From: Streptomyces sp. Ag109_O5-1
GTDB taxonomy: Bacteria; Actinomycetota; Actinomycetes; Streptomycetales; Streptomycetaceae
Direction of reading: 5' to 3'
NCBI RefSeq assembly: GCF_003814875.1
Contig: NZ_RKQF01000001.1
Span: forward strand, 1,550,001-1,614,000
DNA: 64,000 nt
This document shows, piece by piece, positions 26,075 through 34,520 of this stretch. Within the stretch, counting starts at the first letter, position 1. Every line of letters begins with the position of its first letter. The translations under genes and the position numbers were made by a program. The notes below the pieces were generated by a model. The model was not told the DNA's origin and searched no databases. It worked only from the letters and a program-made list of their open reading frames with translations.

Positions 26075-26494
26075 ATGCGCACCACCCCGCCTCGCCCGGT
26101 CGATGTCACCGTTCACTTCCCCGAACTCGCGCCAATGGCTCGCAGCGCTGTACGGCTGCACCCTCGGGCCGGTGCCCCGGCGTCGACCGACAGTTCGATC
26201 GGCGGACCGATGTTGTGGCCCGCACGCGAACCATGGCCCACTTGTCCGGAGCACAGTGGTCCGTGGCAACACGGCGTTTCACCCGAGGATGTACGGCTGC
26301 GGCGCAGCATTCTCGCCGAGGCGTGGCGCCGCCCCAGAGAAGAAGGTGCCGAGCTGTTGAGCGTGCAAGAGCGCGCAACAGTGGACCGCGCCAGTAAGAA
26401 CTCGCGGATACTCCTGGACGGCCCGGTCCCGATGGTGCCAGTGGCCCAGCTCTATGCCGCAGAGGTACCTGATCTGCCGCCCGGACGGCGCTGA
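26075..26494 (+). pseudogene. Truncated hypothetical protein gene (N-terminal part only)
   Basis: The 139-residue frame begins MRTTPPRPVDVTVHFPELAP and contains VRLHPRAGAP, SSIGGPMLWPAREPWP and VPMVPVAQLYAAEVPDLP. This pattern is typical of the first third of a longer Streptomyces hypothetical protein (300 or more residues). After VPDLP it ends almost at once in PGRR and a stop. Another frame then reads CRPDGAD, resembling the expected continuation, so a frameshift or deletion has destroyed it. It is divergent from the SUKH gene. No function is known to me. Confidence 0.5.
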
Positions 26495-26506
26495 CTGCAC
26501 ACACCG

Positions 26507-26722
26507 GTGGAAAATCTCATCGACGTCACCTCCATGCACGTCCCCGTCCGCGATGCCACCGGGCAGGTCGTACTCGCCCTGCACCTCATCGGGTTCACCG
26601 GCCACGAGACCCCGGGCCGGCTACATGCCTGCCTCGACCGCCTCCGCTCAGGAGGCCGTTCAGCCGACGCGCTGTTGAGCCGGAGCACCCGGGCCGGGGA
26701 GTCTCTGATCAACGGCGGATGA
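26507..26722 (+). pseudogene. Fragment resembling an IclR-type effector-domain C-terminus
   Basis: A 71-residue frame from a GTG reads TSMHVPVRDATGQVVLALHL and then IGFTGHETPGRLHACLDRLR. This resembles the last strands and helix of IclR-type effector-binding domains (a 'pVrD..G.vvlAl.l.gf' pattern). There is no DNA-binding domain upstream and no ribosome-binding site. It is most likely the tail of a deleted gene joined to the truncated gene before it. Confidence 0.35.
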
Positions 26723-27329
26723 CCTTCTGGTGGCCGTCGGGGACAGCGGCGGCCGGCCGGGCGACTCCCGGCTGGTTCTCGTCGGTGACACATCCAATGG
26801 CCCGGTGCGAGGGTCGGCGACTTCGATGAAGCAGGCGGCCAGTTCCCGTCGACACCGGGGACGGGCCGCCATCCCAAGGTCCGGACGGCCCCGCACAGCG
26901 CAGGCCTCCGGGGACGACATGCACCACGTCACAGGCCACGAGCCCGGTCACATGGCCAGAGTCACGCCGGTGACCACGCCCTCAAGTACAGGCAGTACCG
27001 GGGCGTCGGCCTGTCAGCCCGCGGACGGACATGTCGAATCGTGAACAAAGTCAGAGAGAGAAAGCACATGCGGGGCGCCGACGGAATGCGCTGGTCAGGG
27101 ACTACACGGCGCCGATAGAGATCGTTTCCCGCGACGGGATTGACCGTTTCCCGCGCCGCACGTCGCCTCGGCTCGGATCAGACGGGAGACAGGTCCGCAT
27201 GCCCAGGCGTCCCGCTGACACCTGCCGCTCCAGCACGGCCAACCCGGGCAGCCCGGAGGGGAATGAGGCCAAGACGATCCCCGCTCGCCGGCTCCTCGTG
27301 CCGCCCACGCCCTGAGGCAACCGGCGGGT
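26723..27329. other. Intergenic region without recognisable gene
   Basis: I see no frame with convincing protein-like composition on either strand, no RNA gene and no mobile-element end. A short imperfect duplication (GACCGTTTCCCGCG-like, near 27120 and 27147) is the only structure noticed. Confidence 0.5.
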
Positions 27330-27962
27330 TCATGGGGGTGTGAGGGTGTCGAGTCGTGCCACGAGGTGGGGGTAGGTGGTGGCCAGGTGGGGGCGGGTGG
27401 CGTGGAGGGGGCGGATGAGCTCCGCGGGGTCGTCGTGGGCCAGGGCCGCGTGGAGCTGGCTGAGCGGGAGGCGGGCCGCGGTGGGCAGGTCGGTCAGTGC
27501 GGTGATCTGGCCGGCGATACGGCGCAGGTCGGCTGCGTTGCGGCGGGCCCAGGTGGCGGTGGTGCGTTCGGCGGCGCGGCGTTCGCGGGTGGCCTGGACG
27601 CGTTGCTCGCCGGTGGTTCCCGCCGGGCCGGGACGGTTGCGCAGATATCGGCGTTCGGCGGCCTGCCTGCTGGCGACGCCGAGGGGCTGGGCAAGGTCGG
27701 CCCAGCTGGCGCCCGCGTGGCGGGCGGTCTCGATGAGGCCGGTTTCCCATCCGGCGAGCTGCTCGCGTACCTGCCGCAGCAGCAGGAGCGAGGCCAGGGC
27801 CTGCTCCTGGCCGACATCGTGTGTCTCGGCAGCGTCCGGGGCCTGGTGCCGGGCGGCGTGCAGGGCGTCGTCTATGGCGTGCAGGGCTGCCGCGGCGGCG
27901 AGGAACGACGCCGGACTGTTCGCCTCGGCGCTGGGTGAGGCCGGTTTGTCGGCCGGGGTCAT
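27330..27962 (-). CDS. rheA: Heat-shock repressor of hsp18 (RheA-like)
   Basis: The 210-residue protein starts at [15 protein letters not shown] lies 6 bp before this ATG, better than an ATG six codons upstream. The middle holds a helix-turn-helix-like stretch ([36 protein letters not shown]). The gene is divergent from hsp18, with two copies of an inverted repeat matching the RheO operator described for RheA in Streptomyces albus (TGTCATC-N5-GATGACA). In that system RheA is a thermosensing repressor that releases the operator at high temperature. The assignment rests on gene order plus operator; direct sequence identity to RheA was not tested. Confidence 0.72.
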   Translation of the reverse strand: MTPADKPASPSAEANSPASFLAAAAALHAIDDALHAARHQAPDAAETHDVGQEQALASLLLLRQVREQLAGWETGLIETARHAGASWADLAQPLGVASRQAAERRYLRNRPGPAGTTGEQRVQATRERRAAERTTATWARRNAADLRRIAGQITALTDLPTAARLPLSQLHAALAHDDPAELIRPLHATRPHLATTYPHLVARLDTLTPP

Positions 27963-27979
27963 GGGCACCTCCCTCAACA

Positions 27980-28024
27980 TGTCATCCTGTGGACGACATC
28001 ATGTTTGTCATCCATTGGATGACA
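27980..28024. promoter_or_regulatory. Two RheO-like heat-shock operators
   Basis: TGTCATCCATTGGATGACA at 28006-28024 is a perfect TGTCATC-N5-GATGACA palindrome. TGTCATCCTGTGGACGACA at 27980-27998 has the same layout with one mismatch. They are 26 bp apart, between the divergent RheA-like and hsp18 genes, so one repressor can block both promoters. Confidence 0.82.
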
Positions 28025-28089
28025 TGTTACAACGGATTCAGCGAAGCGCATTGGCAGCAACTGCCCGACCTTCCTGGAGGTGTTTTCCG

Positions 28090-28527
28090 ATGTTGATGCG
28101 CACCGACCCCTTCCGTGAACTCGACCGGCTGGCCCAGCAGCTCATGGGCCCCGGCACCTGGTCGCGTCCGTCCCCGATGCCCATGGACGCCTACCGCGAG
28201 GGTGACCAGTACGTGGTGGCCTTCGACGTTCCCGGCGTCAGCGCGGACGCGATCGACATCGACGTCGAACGGAACATGCTGACCGTCAAGGCCGAGCGCC
28301 GGCCGGTGGCGAAGGCCGACGACGTACAGATGGAGCTGTCGGAGCGGCCGCTGGGCGTCTTCTCCCGCCAGCTGGTGCTGGCCGACACGCTGGACACCGA
28401 GCACATCCAGGCCGACTACGACGCGGGCGTGCTCACCCTGCGCATCCCGATCGCCGAGCGCGCCAAGCCCCGCAAGATCGCCATCAGCGCCGGCTCCGGG
28501 CCCGGCCGCAAGGAGATCTCCGGCTGA
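28090..28527 (+). CDS. hsp18: Small heat-shock protein Hsp18 (Hsp20/alpha-crystallin family)
   Basis: The 145-residue protein begins [20 protein letters not shown]. It has a full alpha-crystallin domain (about 35-130: [62 protein letters not shown]) and a short basic tail. Small Hsps form oligomers that hold unfolding proteins for refolding by DnaK/ClpB. GGAGG precedes the ATG by about 9 bp. The two RheO-like palindromes upstream predict strong heat induction through the divergent repressor gene. Confidence 0.96.
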   Translation: MLMRTDPFRELDRLAQQLMGPGTWSRPSPMPMDAYREGDQYVVAFDVPGVSADAIDIDVERNMLTVKAERRPVAKADDVQMELSERPLGVFSRQLVLADTLDTEHIQADYDAGVLTLRIPIAERAKPRKIAISAGSGPGRKEISG

Positions 28528-28627
28528 ATCGGACGGACTTGGGCTGAGCAGCGGCGGAGGACGGGTATCCGATCGCCCCTCGCGCCCGTCCTCCGCGCCC
28601 GTGGAACCGCAGAAGGGGGCGGCCGAC

Positions 28628-28949
28628 GTGACAGTGCGACGCGAGGCGTTCCTCGACCATGCAAGAAGCGCGGCGAGTACGCCACCCTGCAGGAAGCCGA
28701 CTGCGCGGCCCGCGCGGTGGTCGCCCTGCTGGGCGCACACCTGGCCGACGGGGTGCGCGCCCAGCTGGCGGCGCGCCTGCCGGAAGACTTTTCCCTGACC
28801 CTGCACATCCCGCTGCAGAGCGGCCCGGGACGTCGGCGCCGTCCTGTCCACCGTCACCGGCGCAGCCGGTGACGACCGCCTCGGACAGATTCTGCTCCAG
28901 CTCCCCACGGGCCACGACCTCCTCTTCGGCCGCCCTCGGCCCACGTGAC
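28628..28949 (+). pseudogene. Frameshifted DUF2267 gene
   Basis: Three frames together spell a DUF2267 protein. VTVRREAFLDHA is followed by a shift to KKRGEYATLQEADCAARAVV, then LLGAHLADGVRAQLAARLPE. A second shift, with an internal gap, leads to DVGAVLSTVTGAAGDDRLGQ, ILLQLPTGHDLLFGRPRPT and a stop. The intact DUF2267 gene 66 bp downstream shares this plan but not close identity, so this is a decayed paralogue. DUF2267 genes commonly accompany hsp18 and stress loci in actinobacteria; their biochemical role is unknown. Confidence 0.7.
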
Positions 28950-29015
28950 CACCCACCCCGGTGGCCGTGTACCGGCCACCACGATCCTGGTGACAGAAAG
29001 GCAACCACCGCAGTG

Positions 29016-29450
29016 ATGTCCGACCGACCCGCACCGTTCCAGCAGCCCTACAACAGGGCTTACGAGCAGATGCTGGAGAAGGTCCGCTACGACGGCGCCT
29101 ACCCCACCCGCGAGAAGGCCGAGGAAGCCGTCCGCCTCGTCCTTTCGGGACTGGGACGCCAGCTGACCGGCGACGAACGCGTCGAACTGGCCGCCCGCCT
29201 GCCCTTCGAAGCAGCACGCATCCTCACCGCCCAGATCCCCGACACCCAACCCCTGACCGGCTGGGCCTTCGTCAAGGACCTCGCCGCCCGCACCGGCGCC
29301 TCCCAGGCCACCACCCGCTGGGACACCGGATCCGTCTTCTCCGCCGTCGCCGCCTGCGCCGGTCCCGACCTGATCACCCGCATCCTGCGCCGGCTCCCCT
29401 CCGGCTACGCCCTGCTGTTCGGCCGCGCCGAACTCACCCCCGCCGCCTAG
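29016..29450 (+). CDS. DUF2267 domain protein
   Basis: This 144-residue protein has two DUF2267 helical repeats: YEQMLEKVRYDGAYPTREKA, EEAVRLVLSGLGRQLTGDER, then FVKDLAARTGASQATTRWDT and ILRRLPSGYALLFGRAEL. DUF2267 proteins have no established activity; some are annotated as type III effector-like by name only. It follows hsp18 and a broken relative in the same direction and ends at a strong hairpin, so stress-linked expression is plausible. The ribosome-binding site is weak (GAAAGG about 15 bp upstream). Confidence 0.88.
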   Translation: MSDRPAPFQQPYNRAYEQMLEKVRYDGAYPTREKAEEAVRLVLSGLGRQLTGDERVELAARLPFEAARILTAQIPDTQPLTGWAFVKDLAARTGASQATTRWDTGSVFSAVAACAGPDLITRILRRLPSGYALLFGRAELTPAA

Positions 29451-29466
29451 CCGGCAACGTCCGTCT

Positions 29467-29506
29467 CGGGGCGGACACGACGACCGCCGCGTCGCTGTCC
29501 GCCCCG
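29467..29506 (+). terminator. Hairpin terminator after the DUF2267 gene
   Basis: CGGGGCGGACA pairs perfectly with TGTCCGCCCCG (11 bp) around an 18-base loop, 16 bp beyond the stop codon. It closes the hsp18 region transcript. Confidence 0.75.
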
Positions 29507-29655
29507 TGCCCGGGGCGAGAGGTGACCGAGATCGTCTGCTCGGGACGAGCGGAGGCACGCGCGAGACCCGGCCCGGATTTCGGTATACGGCCGGGGGCGG
29601 AACGTCACGGTTCACCGTTCCATCCCCGCTTCGACGTGCCTTCGTCCTGGCTCCT

Positions 29656-30360
29656 CTAACGACTCGTGCCGGTGGTCCCGTCGTCATCGGAGGAGTCCCG
29701 CTGGTTCCTCCCGCTCGGCGGCGAAGCATCTCCTTGCTCGTCCAACAGTTCGAGAAGCGCAGCGTCTGCCCTCTTCCGGTCCTCCTTCGTCAGTTCGATC
29801 GGGGCGTTGTTGTAGACGGTGTAGCGATCGGGATCCACGATGCTGGCGGCCCTCAAGGTGAACGTCAGCAAAGGGCGCCACCCCTTGCGGTGGCCGACCC
29901 TCGCCTGTACCTGGACCCGGTAGTCACGAGCCTCCGGAAGGAATCCGGAGAACGGTGCCTCGAACTCGATGAAGAGTTGCCGCGCTTCTCTGCCTGCCAC
30001 GACGAAACCGGCCGGCAGCTTGGCTTCCTCGTCCGGTCCCGGCTGGAGACGAGACGGTGAGGACACCCACAGCAGTGGCAGATGAGAGGCGGGCTCGTCA
30101 GGGAAGGTCAGTATGAGGTCCTGCACGACTATCGGCTTGGGGCCGGTGTTGTGAAGGACCAGCGGAAGCCGCAGGCGGGCCATGGAGGAGTGGACTATCG
30201 CTGCAAAGGAATGGGGCTCCCACGCCTTCAGGCGCCCCTGTCTGGCGTTGAGCCACCAGAACGACGCGACAGTGAAGAGCAATGCGCAGGCCGACACCAC
30301 GCTCGCGCCCGTGAGTGACGAGGACGCGTTCTGTGCGGCCGCGGCCGTCAGCGGAACCAC
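29656..30360 (-). CDS. Hypothetical protein with N-terminal membrane anchor
   Basis: The 234-residue protein has one hydrophobic segment (about 19-37, GASVVSACALLFTVASFWWL). A soluble, beta-rich part follows with LRLPLVLHNTGPKPIVVQDL, ILTFPDEPASHLPLLWV and QLFIEFEAPFSGFLPEARDY, then a charged disordered tail. The layout suggests an anchored immunoglobulin-like domain. I do not recognise a family. It converges on the DUF2267 gene, and no operon partner is evident. Confidence 0.7.
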   Translation of the reverse strand: MVPLTAAAAQNASSSLTGASVVSACALLFTVASFWWLNARQGRLKAWEPHSFAAIVHSSMARLRLPLVLHNTGPKPIVVQDLILTFPDEPASHLPLLWVSSPSRLQPGPDEEAKLPAGFVVAGREARQLFIEFEAPFSGFLPEARDYRVQVQARVGHRKGWRPLLTFTLRAASIVDPDRYTVYNNAPIELTKEDRKRADAALLELLDEQGDASPPSGRNQRDSSDDDGTTGTSR

Positions 30361-30512
30361 AGATTCAGTGTGCCAGTCCCGGCATGGGCCCGCTCACAGC
30401 ACTCAGTGACAGCCACGCGCCCGGACGCGAAGGGCCTCCCGGCCTGCCGGCAGCAGTCGGTGAACGCGACGGGTCGGGTCCCGCAGTGGCCGCCGACAAC
30501 GCCCGGGGCGGA

Positions 30513-30860
30513 TCACACGTCGGTGAGGAGCACGAGATACCAGGCGACCAGCGCGGCGCACACCACCGCGGGGACGAGCTTGGGCAGCCCGTCCCGCTTG
30601 CGCACGTGCGTGGTCACGGCACCGGTGAGCAGTATCAGGAGTCCGGCGCCGGCCAGGCCTCCGTACAGCGGTAGGGCAGGGCCCAGGGCCACTCCGACGG
30701 CGCCTGCCAGCTCGAGAGTACCGATCATCCGGTAGGCCGCGGTGGTGAAGCCGGCGTCGGCTGCCAGCTCGGGCATCGGACCGAGCGCCAGGATCTTGGT
30801 CACGCCCAGCAGGGCGAAGATCAACACGATGGGGCAGGCCAGTGAGGCGGAGAGGCTCAT
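30513..30860 (-). CDS. DoxX-family membrane protein
   Basis: The 115-residue protein has four membrane segments and the DoxX pattern (VLIFALLGVTKILALGPMPE, AAYRMIGTLELAGAVGVALG). Its ATG overlaps the acetoacetyl-CoA synthetase stop (ATGA), so it is the last gene of the coupled aromatic-catabolism operon. DoxX-type proteins are linked to redox and sulfur metabolism or act as small quinone-associated subunits, but the role in this pathway is unknown. Confidence 0.88.
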   Translation of the reverse strand: MSLSASLACPIVLIFALLGVTKILALGPMPELAADAGFTTAAYRMIGTLELAGAVGVALGPALPLYGGLAGAGLLILLTGAVTTHVRKRDGLPKLVPAVVCAALVAWYLVLLTDV

Positions 30861-32890
30861 GAAACGTCCTTGCCGGTATGCCCGTGACGGGCCTGACGGC
30901 GTTCGGCTCCAAGGCCGGCGAAGTAGGCGATCAGATCCGGGTTGTCGACCGCCGATGGATTGAGGACTTGTTCCGGGGCCGCGCCCTGGAGCAGGCGCTT
31001 GACCGGGACCTCGAGTTTCTTGCCGGTCTTGGTGTGCGGGATGGCGGGCACGGCGAGGATCTCGTCGGGCACGTGGCGGGGTGAGGCACCGGTGCGGATG
31101 GCGGCGCGGATCCGGTCGCGCAGGGCGTCGTCCAGGGTGACGCCGGGTGCGGGGACGACGAACAAGGGCATCCAGTAGCCGCCGTCGGATTCCTCCGCGC
31201 CGATGACCAGGGCCTCGGTGATCTCGGGAAGGCGTTCGACGACGTCGTGGATGTCGGCACTGCCCAGGCGTACGCCGTTGCGGTTGAGGGTGGCGTCGGA
31301 GCGGCCGTGGACGATCACCGAGCCGTGGGGGGTGCGGGTGATCCAGTCGCCGTGCCGCCACACGCCCGGATAGGCGCCGAAGTAGGCGTCGCGGTAGCGG
31401 CTGCCGTCGGGGTCGTTCCAGAAGTACAGCGGCATGGAGGGCATGGGACGGGTGACGACGAGTTCGCCGACCTGGTCGACGACCGCCCGTCCCGCGCCGT
31501 CGTAGGCCGCGAGTGCCACGCCGAGGTTGGGGGCGGACAGCTCGCCCGCCCAGACGGGTGTCGTGGGGGCGCTGCCGGCGAAGGCGGAGACGACGTCGGT
31601 GCCGCCGCTGGTGGAGGCCAGCTGGACGCCTGCGCCCACGTGCTCGCGGACCCAGGGGTAGGCGGAGGCGGGCAGGGTGGAGCCTGTACAGCCGATGGCG
31701 CGGATCGCCGACAGGTCGTGCACCGAGGGGTCGATGCCCAGCTTGGCCATGGCCAGCAGGTACTGGGGGCTGGTGCCGAAGACGGTGACCTTGTGGCGGG
31801 CCGCCAGTTCCCACAGGACGTCCGGGCGCGCCTGCGGTGCGGGGCTGCCGTCGTAGGTGCAGGTGGTGGCGCCGGTCAGCAGGGTGGAGACGACCAGGTT
31901 CCACATCATCCAGTGGGTGGTGGTGTACCACAGCAGACGGTCCCCGGTACCCAGGTCGGTGTGCAGTCCAAGGGTTTTGAGGTGTTCGAGCAGGACCCCG
32001 CCGTGCCCGTGGACGATCCCCTTGGGCAGGCCGGTGGTGCCGGAGGAGAAGACGACCCACAGGGGGTGGTCGAACGGCACCGGGGCGATGGTGAGGTACT
32101 CGGTGCGGGTGACCGCGTCGTCCCAGGGAACCGTCCCCTCCGGGTGCTGGTTCTCGGGCCAGGCAAGGCCCACGTGGTCCACGAGCACCGTGGCCTTGAG
32201 GCTGGGCAGGGCGTCGGCCAGTTCGAGCGAGGCGGCACGGCGGTCGTGGGTGGCGCCGTTGAAGAGGTAGCCGTCCGCGGTGACGAGCACCGTCGGTTCG
32301 AGCTGGGCGAAACGGTCGGCCGCGGCCTTGGGGGCGTAGTCCTGGCCGCACACCGACCACACCGCGCCCAGGCTCGCGGTGGCGAGGAAGGCGATGAGGG
32401 CGTGGGGCGTGTTGGGCAGGTAGCCGACCACCCGGTCGCCCGTTGCCACCCCGAGGTCCCGCAGGGTGGCTGCGACGGAGGCGACCTGCGCGCGCAGCTG
32501 CCGGCCCGTGATCTCGTAGCCTGCTCCGGTCTCGTCCAGCGCGGTGATCGCCGGGGCGTCCGGGTGCAGGTTGCGCAGCGCGTGGTGGGCGTAGTTGAGG
32601 GTGGCGCCGGGGAACCAGCGGGCGCCGGGCATGGTCTCCTCGGCCAGCACTCGCTCGTAGGGAGTCGCCGCGTCGATGTCGAAGTACTCCCACACCGCGG
32701 CCCAGAAACCCTCCAGGTCGGTGACGGACCACTGGTAGAGGGCCTGGTAGTCGGTGGGTTCGTGGGCGTCTTCAGCGCCGCGGTGCCGGGCGGCCCAGCG
32801 CGCGAAGTCCGCGATACGGCTGCCGGCGGCCGCCTTCGAGTCGGAAGGGAGGAACGGTTCCGGATACGGAGTGGGGTGCGGTGTGGTCAT
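30857..32890 (-). CDS. Acetoacetyl-CoA synthetase
   Basis: The 677-residue protein is an ANL-superfamily ligase of the acetoacetyl-CoA synthetase type. It has an N-terminal WSVTDLEGFWAAVWEYFDI segment, P-loop VFSSGTTGLPKGIVHGHGG, GDRLLWYTTTHWMMWN, and the C-terminal HTKTGKKLEVPVKRLLQG with the catalytic Lys. It converts acetoacetate plus ATP and CoA to acetoacetyl-CoA. In this operon it probably activates an acetoacetate-like fragment released after ring cleavage, feeding thiolysis. It starts 16 bp after the monooxygenase gene with AGGAG upstream and is coupled to DoxX downstream. Confidence 0.94.
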   Translation of the reverse strand: MTTPHPTPYPEPFLPSDSKAAAGSRIADFARWAARHRGAEDAHEPTDYQALYQWSVTDLEGFWAAVWEYFDIDAATPYERVLAEETMPGARWFPGATLNYAHHALRNLHPDAPAITALDETGAGYEITGRQLRAQVASVAATLRDLGVATGDRVVGYLPNTPHALIAFLATASLGAVWSVCGQDYAPKAAADRFAQLEPTVLVTADGYLFNGATHDRRAASLELADALPSLKATVLVDHVGLAWPENQHPEGTVPWDDAVTRTEYLTIAPVPFDHPLWVVFSSGTTGLPKGIVHGHGGVLLEHLKTLGLHTDLGTGDRLLWYTTTHWMMWNLVVSTLLTGATTCTYDGSPAPQARPDVLWELAARHKVTVFGTSPQYLLAMAKLGIDPSVHDLSAIRAIGCTGSTLPASAYPWVREHVGAGVQLASTSGGTDVVSAFAGSAPTTPVWAGELSAPNLGVALAAYDGAGRAVVDQVGELVVTRPMPSMPLYFWNDPDGSRYRDAYFGAYPGVWRHGDWITRTPHGSVIVHGRSDATLNRNGVRLGSADIHDVVERLPEITEALVIGAEESDGGYWMPLFVVPAPGVTLDDALRDRIRAAIRTGASPRHVPDEILAVPAIPHTKTGKKLEVPVKRLLQGAAPEQVLNPSAVDNPDLIAYFAGLGAERRQARHGHTGKDVS

Positions 32891-32906
32891 GATGTGGTGC
32901 TCCTGG

Positions 32907-34520
32907 TCAGGGGGCGGGCCGGGCGGCGGTGGTACGGCCGGCCGCGTGCAGCAAGGAGGCCCAGGCGGCGGTATCCGGGAAGGAGCCGGTACCGGCCGGG
33001 GCGGTGTCCAGCACGACGCGATCGGGGCGCAGCAGGACGGCGTCCGACCGGCCTCGTGCCAGCCAGGCGGCCAGGGTGCCGTCGTCGCCCAGGTCTCCGA
33101 CGTGGATCGTGGGCGCGCCCAGTGCCGTGGCCACCGCCGTCATCTGCGGGGTGGCAGGCACGGCGGTCAGGACGGCGAAGGAGTCTCCCAGTACGTCGTC
33201 CAGGCGGACTCGCCTGCCGTCGACGATCACCCAGGGCTGTGGGCAGAAGGTGCCGGCGAGCACGCGGCCGGGCAGCCCGGGGCGGCGCCGTACGAGCGGC
33301 CCGGCGGTGAGTGCGGGGCTGAGGTCGCGGCCCACCGCCGAGGCGACACCGGGGATGCGGCAGACCGCGCCCACGAGGGCCCGGCGGAGCGCCGCGCCGC
33401 GGTCCTGTCCGCCGGTCATGGCCCAGCCGAGGGCGACCGCGAGCCGAATCATGTGGCGGGCGTGCGGCCTGCGCTCGCGCTCGTAGGTGTCCAGCAGTCC
33501 GTCGGCTGCGCCCTGTTGGAGAACACGGGCGAGTTTCCAGGTCAGGTTGTGGGCGTCGCGCAGGCCCGCGCACAGACCCTGCCCGATGAAAGGCGGGGTG
33601 AGGTGGGCGGCGTCGCCGAGCAGGAAGACGCGTCCCCGGCGCCACCGGTCGGCGAGGCGGGCCCGGAAGGTGTACTGCGCCTGCCGGATCACCTCGAAGT
33701 CGTCGCCCGACGGAGCATCGGACGGCAGGTCCACCCAGGGGGCGACCAGCTTGCGCAGGCGCTCCAGCCCGCCCGGTCCGTCCAGGGACTCGTCGTCGGC
33801 CAGCCGGAACTCCCAGCGGTAGCGGTCCTCACCGAGGCGCATGAAGGTGGCGGGCTGGTGGGGGCAGCAGATCTGGTCGACGCCTTCCCAGGTGCGCACC
33901 GGGCGGCTGGTGCGCACATCGATGACCCGCCAGCTCTCCTCGAAGTGCAGGTCCTCCCACACCGCGCCGATGGCGTCACGAGTGAGACCGCCCGCGCCGT
34001 CGCAGCCGAGGACGGCATCGGCCCACAGGTGCTCGTCCTCGTCGCTGCCGTCGCGACGGAAGGTGACGTGGACCGGCCCCGCCGGACCGTGTGACACATC
34101 GGCGCCCTGGGCGACGGACACGACCTCCACCCCCTGCCACAGCTCACACTCGGGGCGGCGCACCAGGGCGGCGCGGAGCAGGCGTTCCAGCTCTGGCTGG
34201 TCGAACATGCTGGTCTGCGGGAAGCCGTGGTGCCCGTGCCGGGATCGTGCGAATTCCGCGATCACGCGGTGCCGGGCGTCCAGCAGCCGCAGCCCGCGAG
34301 CGGGACGCGCGACGGCGGCGAACTCCTCGTGGATGCCGACGCTCTGCAGGATCCGGCGCACCTCGTCGTCCACGACGACGGCGCGCGGCAGGGGGTAGAC
34401 GTCCCGGTGGCGTTCCAGGACGAGGCTGCGCACGCCCTGCCGGGCGAGCAGAAGCGCGGCGGTGACTCCCACGGGTCCCGCACCGATGATCACCACCGGT
34501 CTCCGGGATGCGGCGCTCAC
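32907..34520 (-). CDS. FAD-dependent aromatic-ring monooxygenase (MhpA-like)
   Basis: This 537-residue flavoprotein has the FAD GxGxxG motif VVIIGAGPVGVTAALLLARQ, the DG-type motif ADAVLGCDGAGGLTRDAIGA and the GD motif RVFLLGDAAHLTPPF. A C-terminal thioredoxin-like domain typical of phenol and 3-(3-hydroxyphenyl)propionate hydroxylases follows. It should add a hydroxyl next to an existing one, making a catechol for the dioxygenase in the same operon. The start is a GTG that overlaps the hydrolase stop (GTGA), giving translational coupling. The ring substrate is unknown. Confidence 0.93.
   Translation of the reverse strand: MSAASRRPVVIIGAGPVGVTAALLLARQGVRSLVLERHRDVYPLPRAVVVDDEVRRILQSVGIHEEFAAVARPARGLRLLDARHRVIAEFARSRHGHHGFPQTSMFDQPELERLLRAALVRRPECELWQGVEVVSVAQGADVSHGPAGPVHVTFRRDGSDEDEHLWADAVLGCDGAGGLTRDAIGAVWEDLHFEESWRVIDVRTSRPVRTWEGVDQICCPHQPATFMRLGEDRYRWEFRLADDESLDGPGGLERLRKLVAPWVDLPSDAPSGDDFEVIRQAQYTFRARLADRWRRGRVFLLGDAAHLTPPFIGQGLCAGLRDAHNLTWKLARVLQQGAADGLLDTYERERRPHARHMIRLAVALGWAMTGGQDRGAALRRALVGAVCRIPGVASAVGRDLSPALTAGPLVRRRPGLPGRVLAGTFCPQPWVIVDGRRVRLDDVLGDSFAVLTAVPATPQMTAVATALGAPTIHVGDLGDDGTLAAWLARGRSDAVLLRPDRVVLDTAPAGTGSFPDTAAWASLLHAAGRTTAARPAP

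Noticed and set aside
26730..27315. Open frames of 60-104 residues in the gap before the RheA-like gene
   Set aside because: No ribosome-binding sites, biased composition, and overlapping frames on both strands of similar quality.
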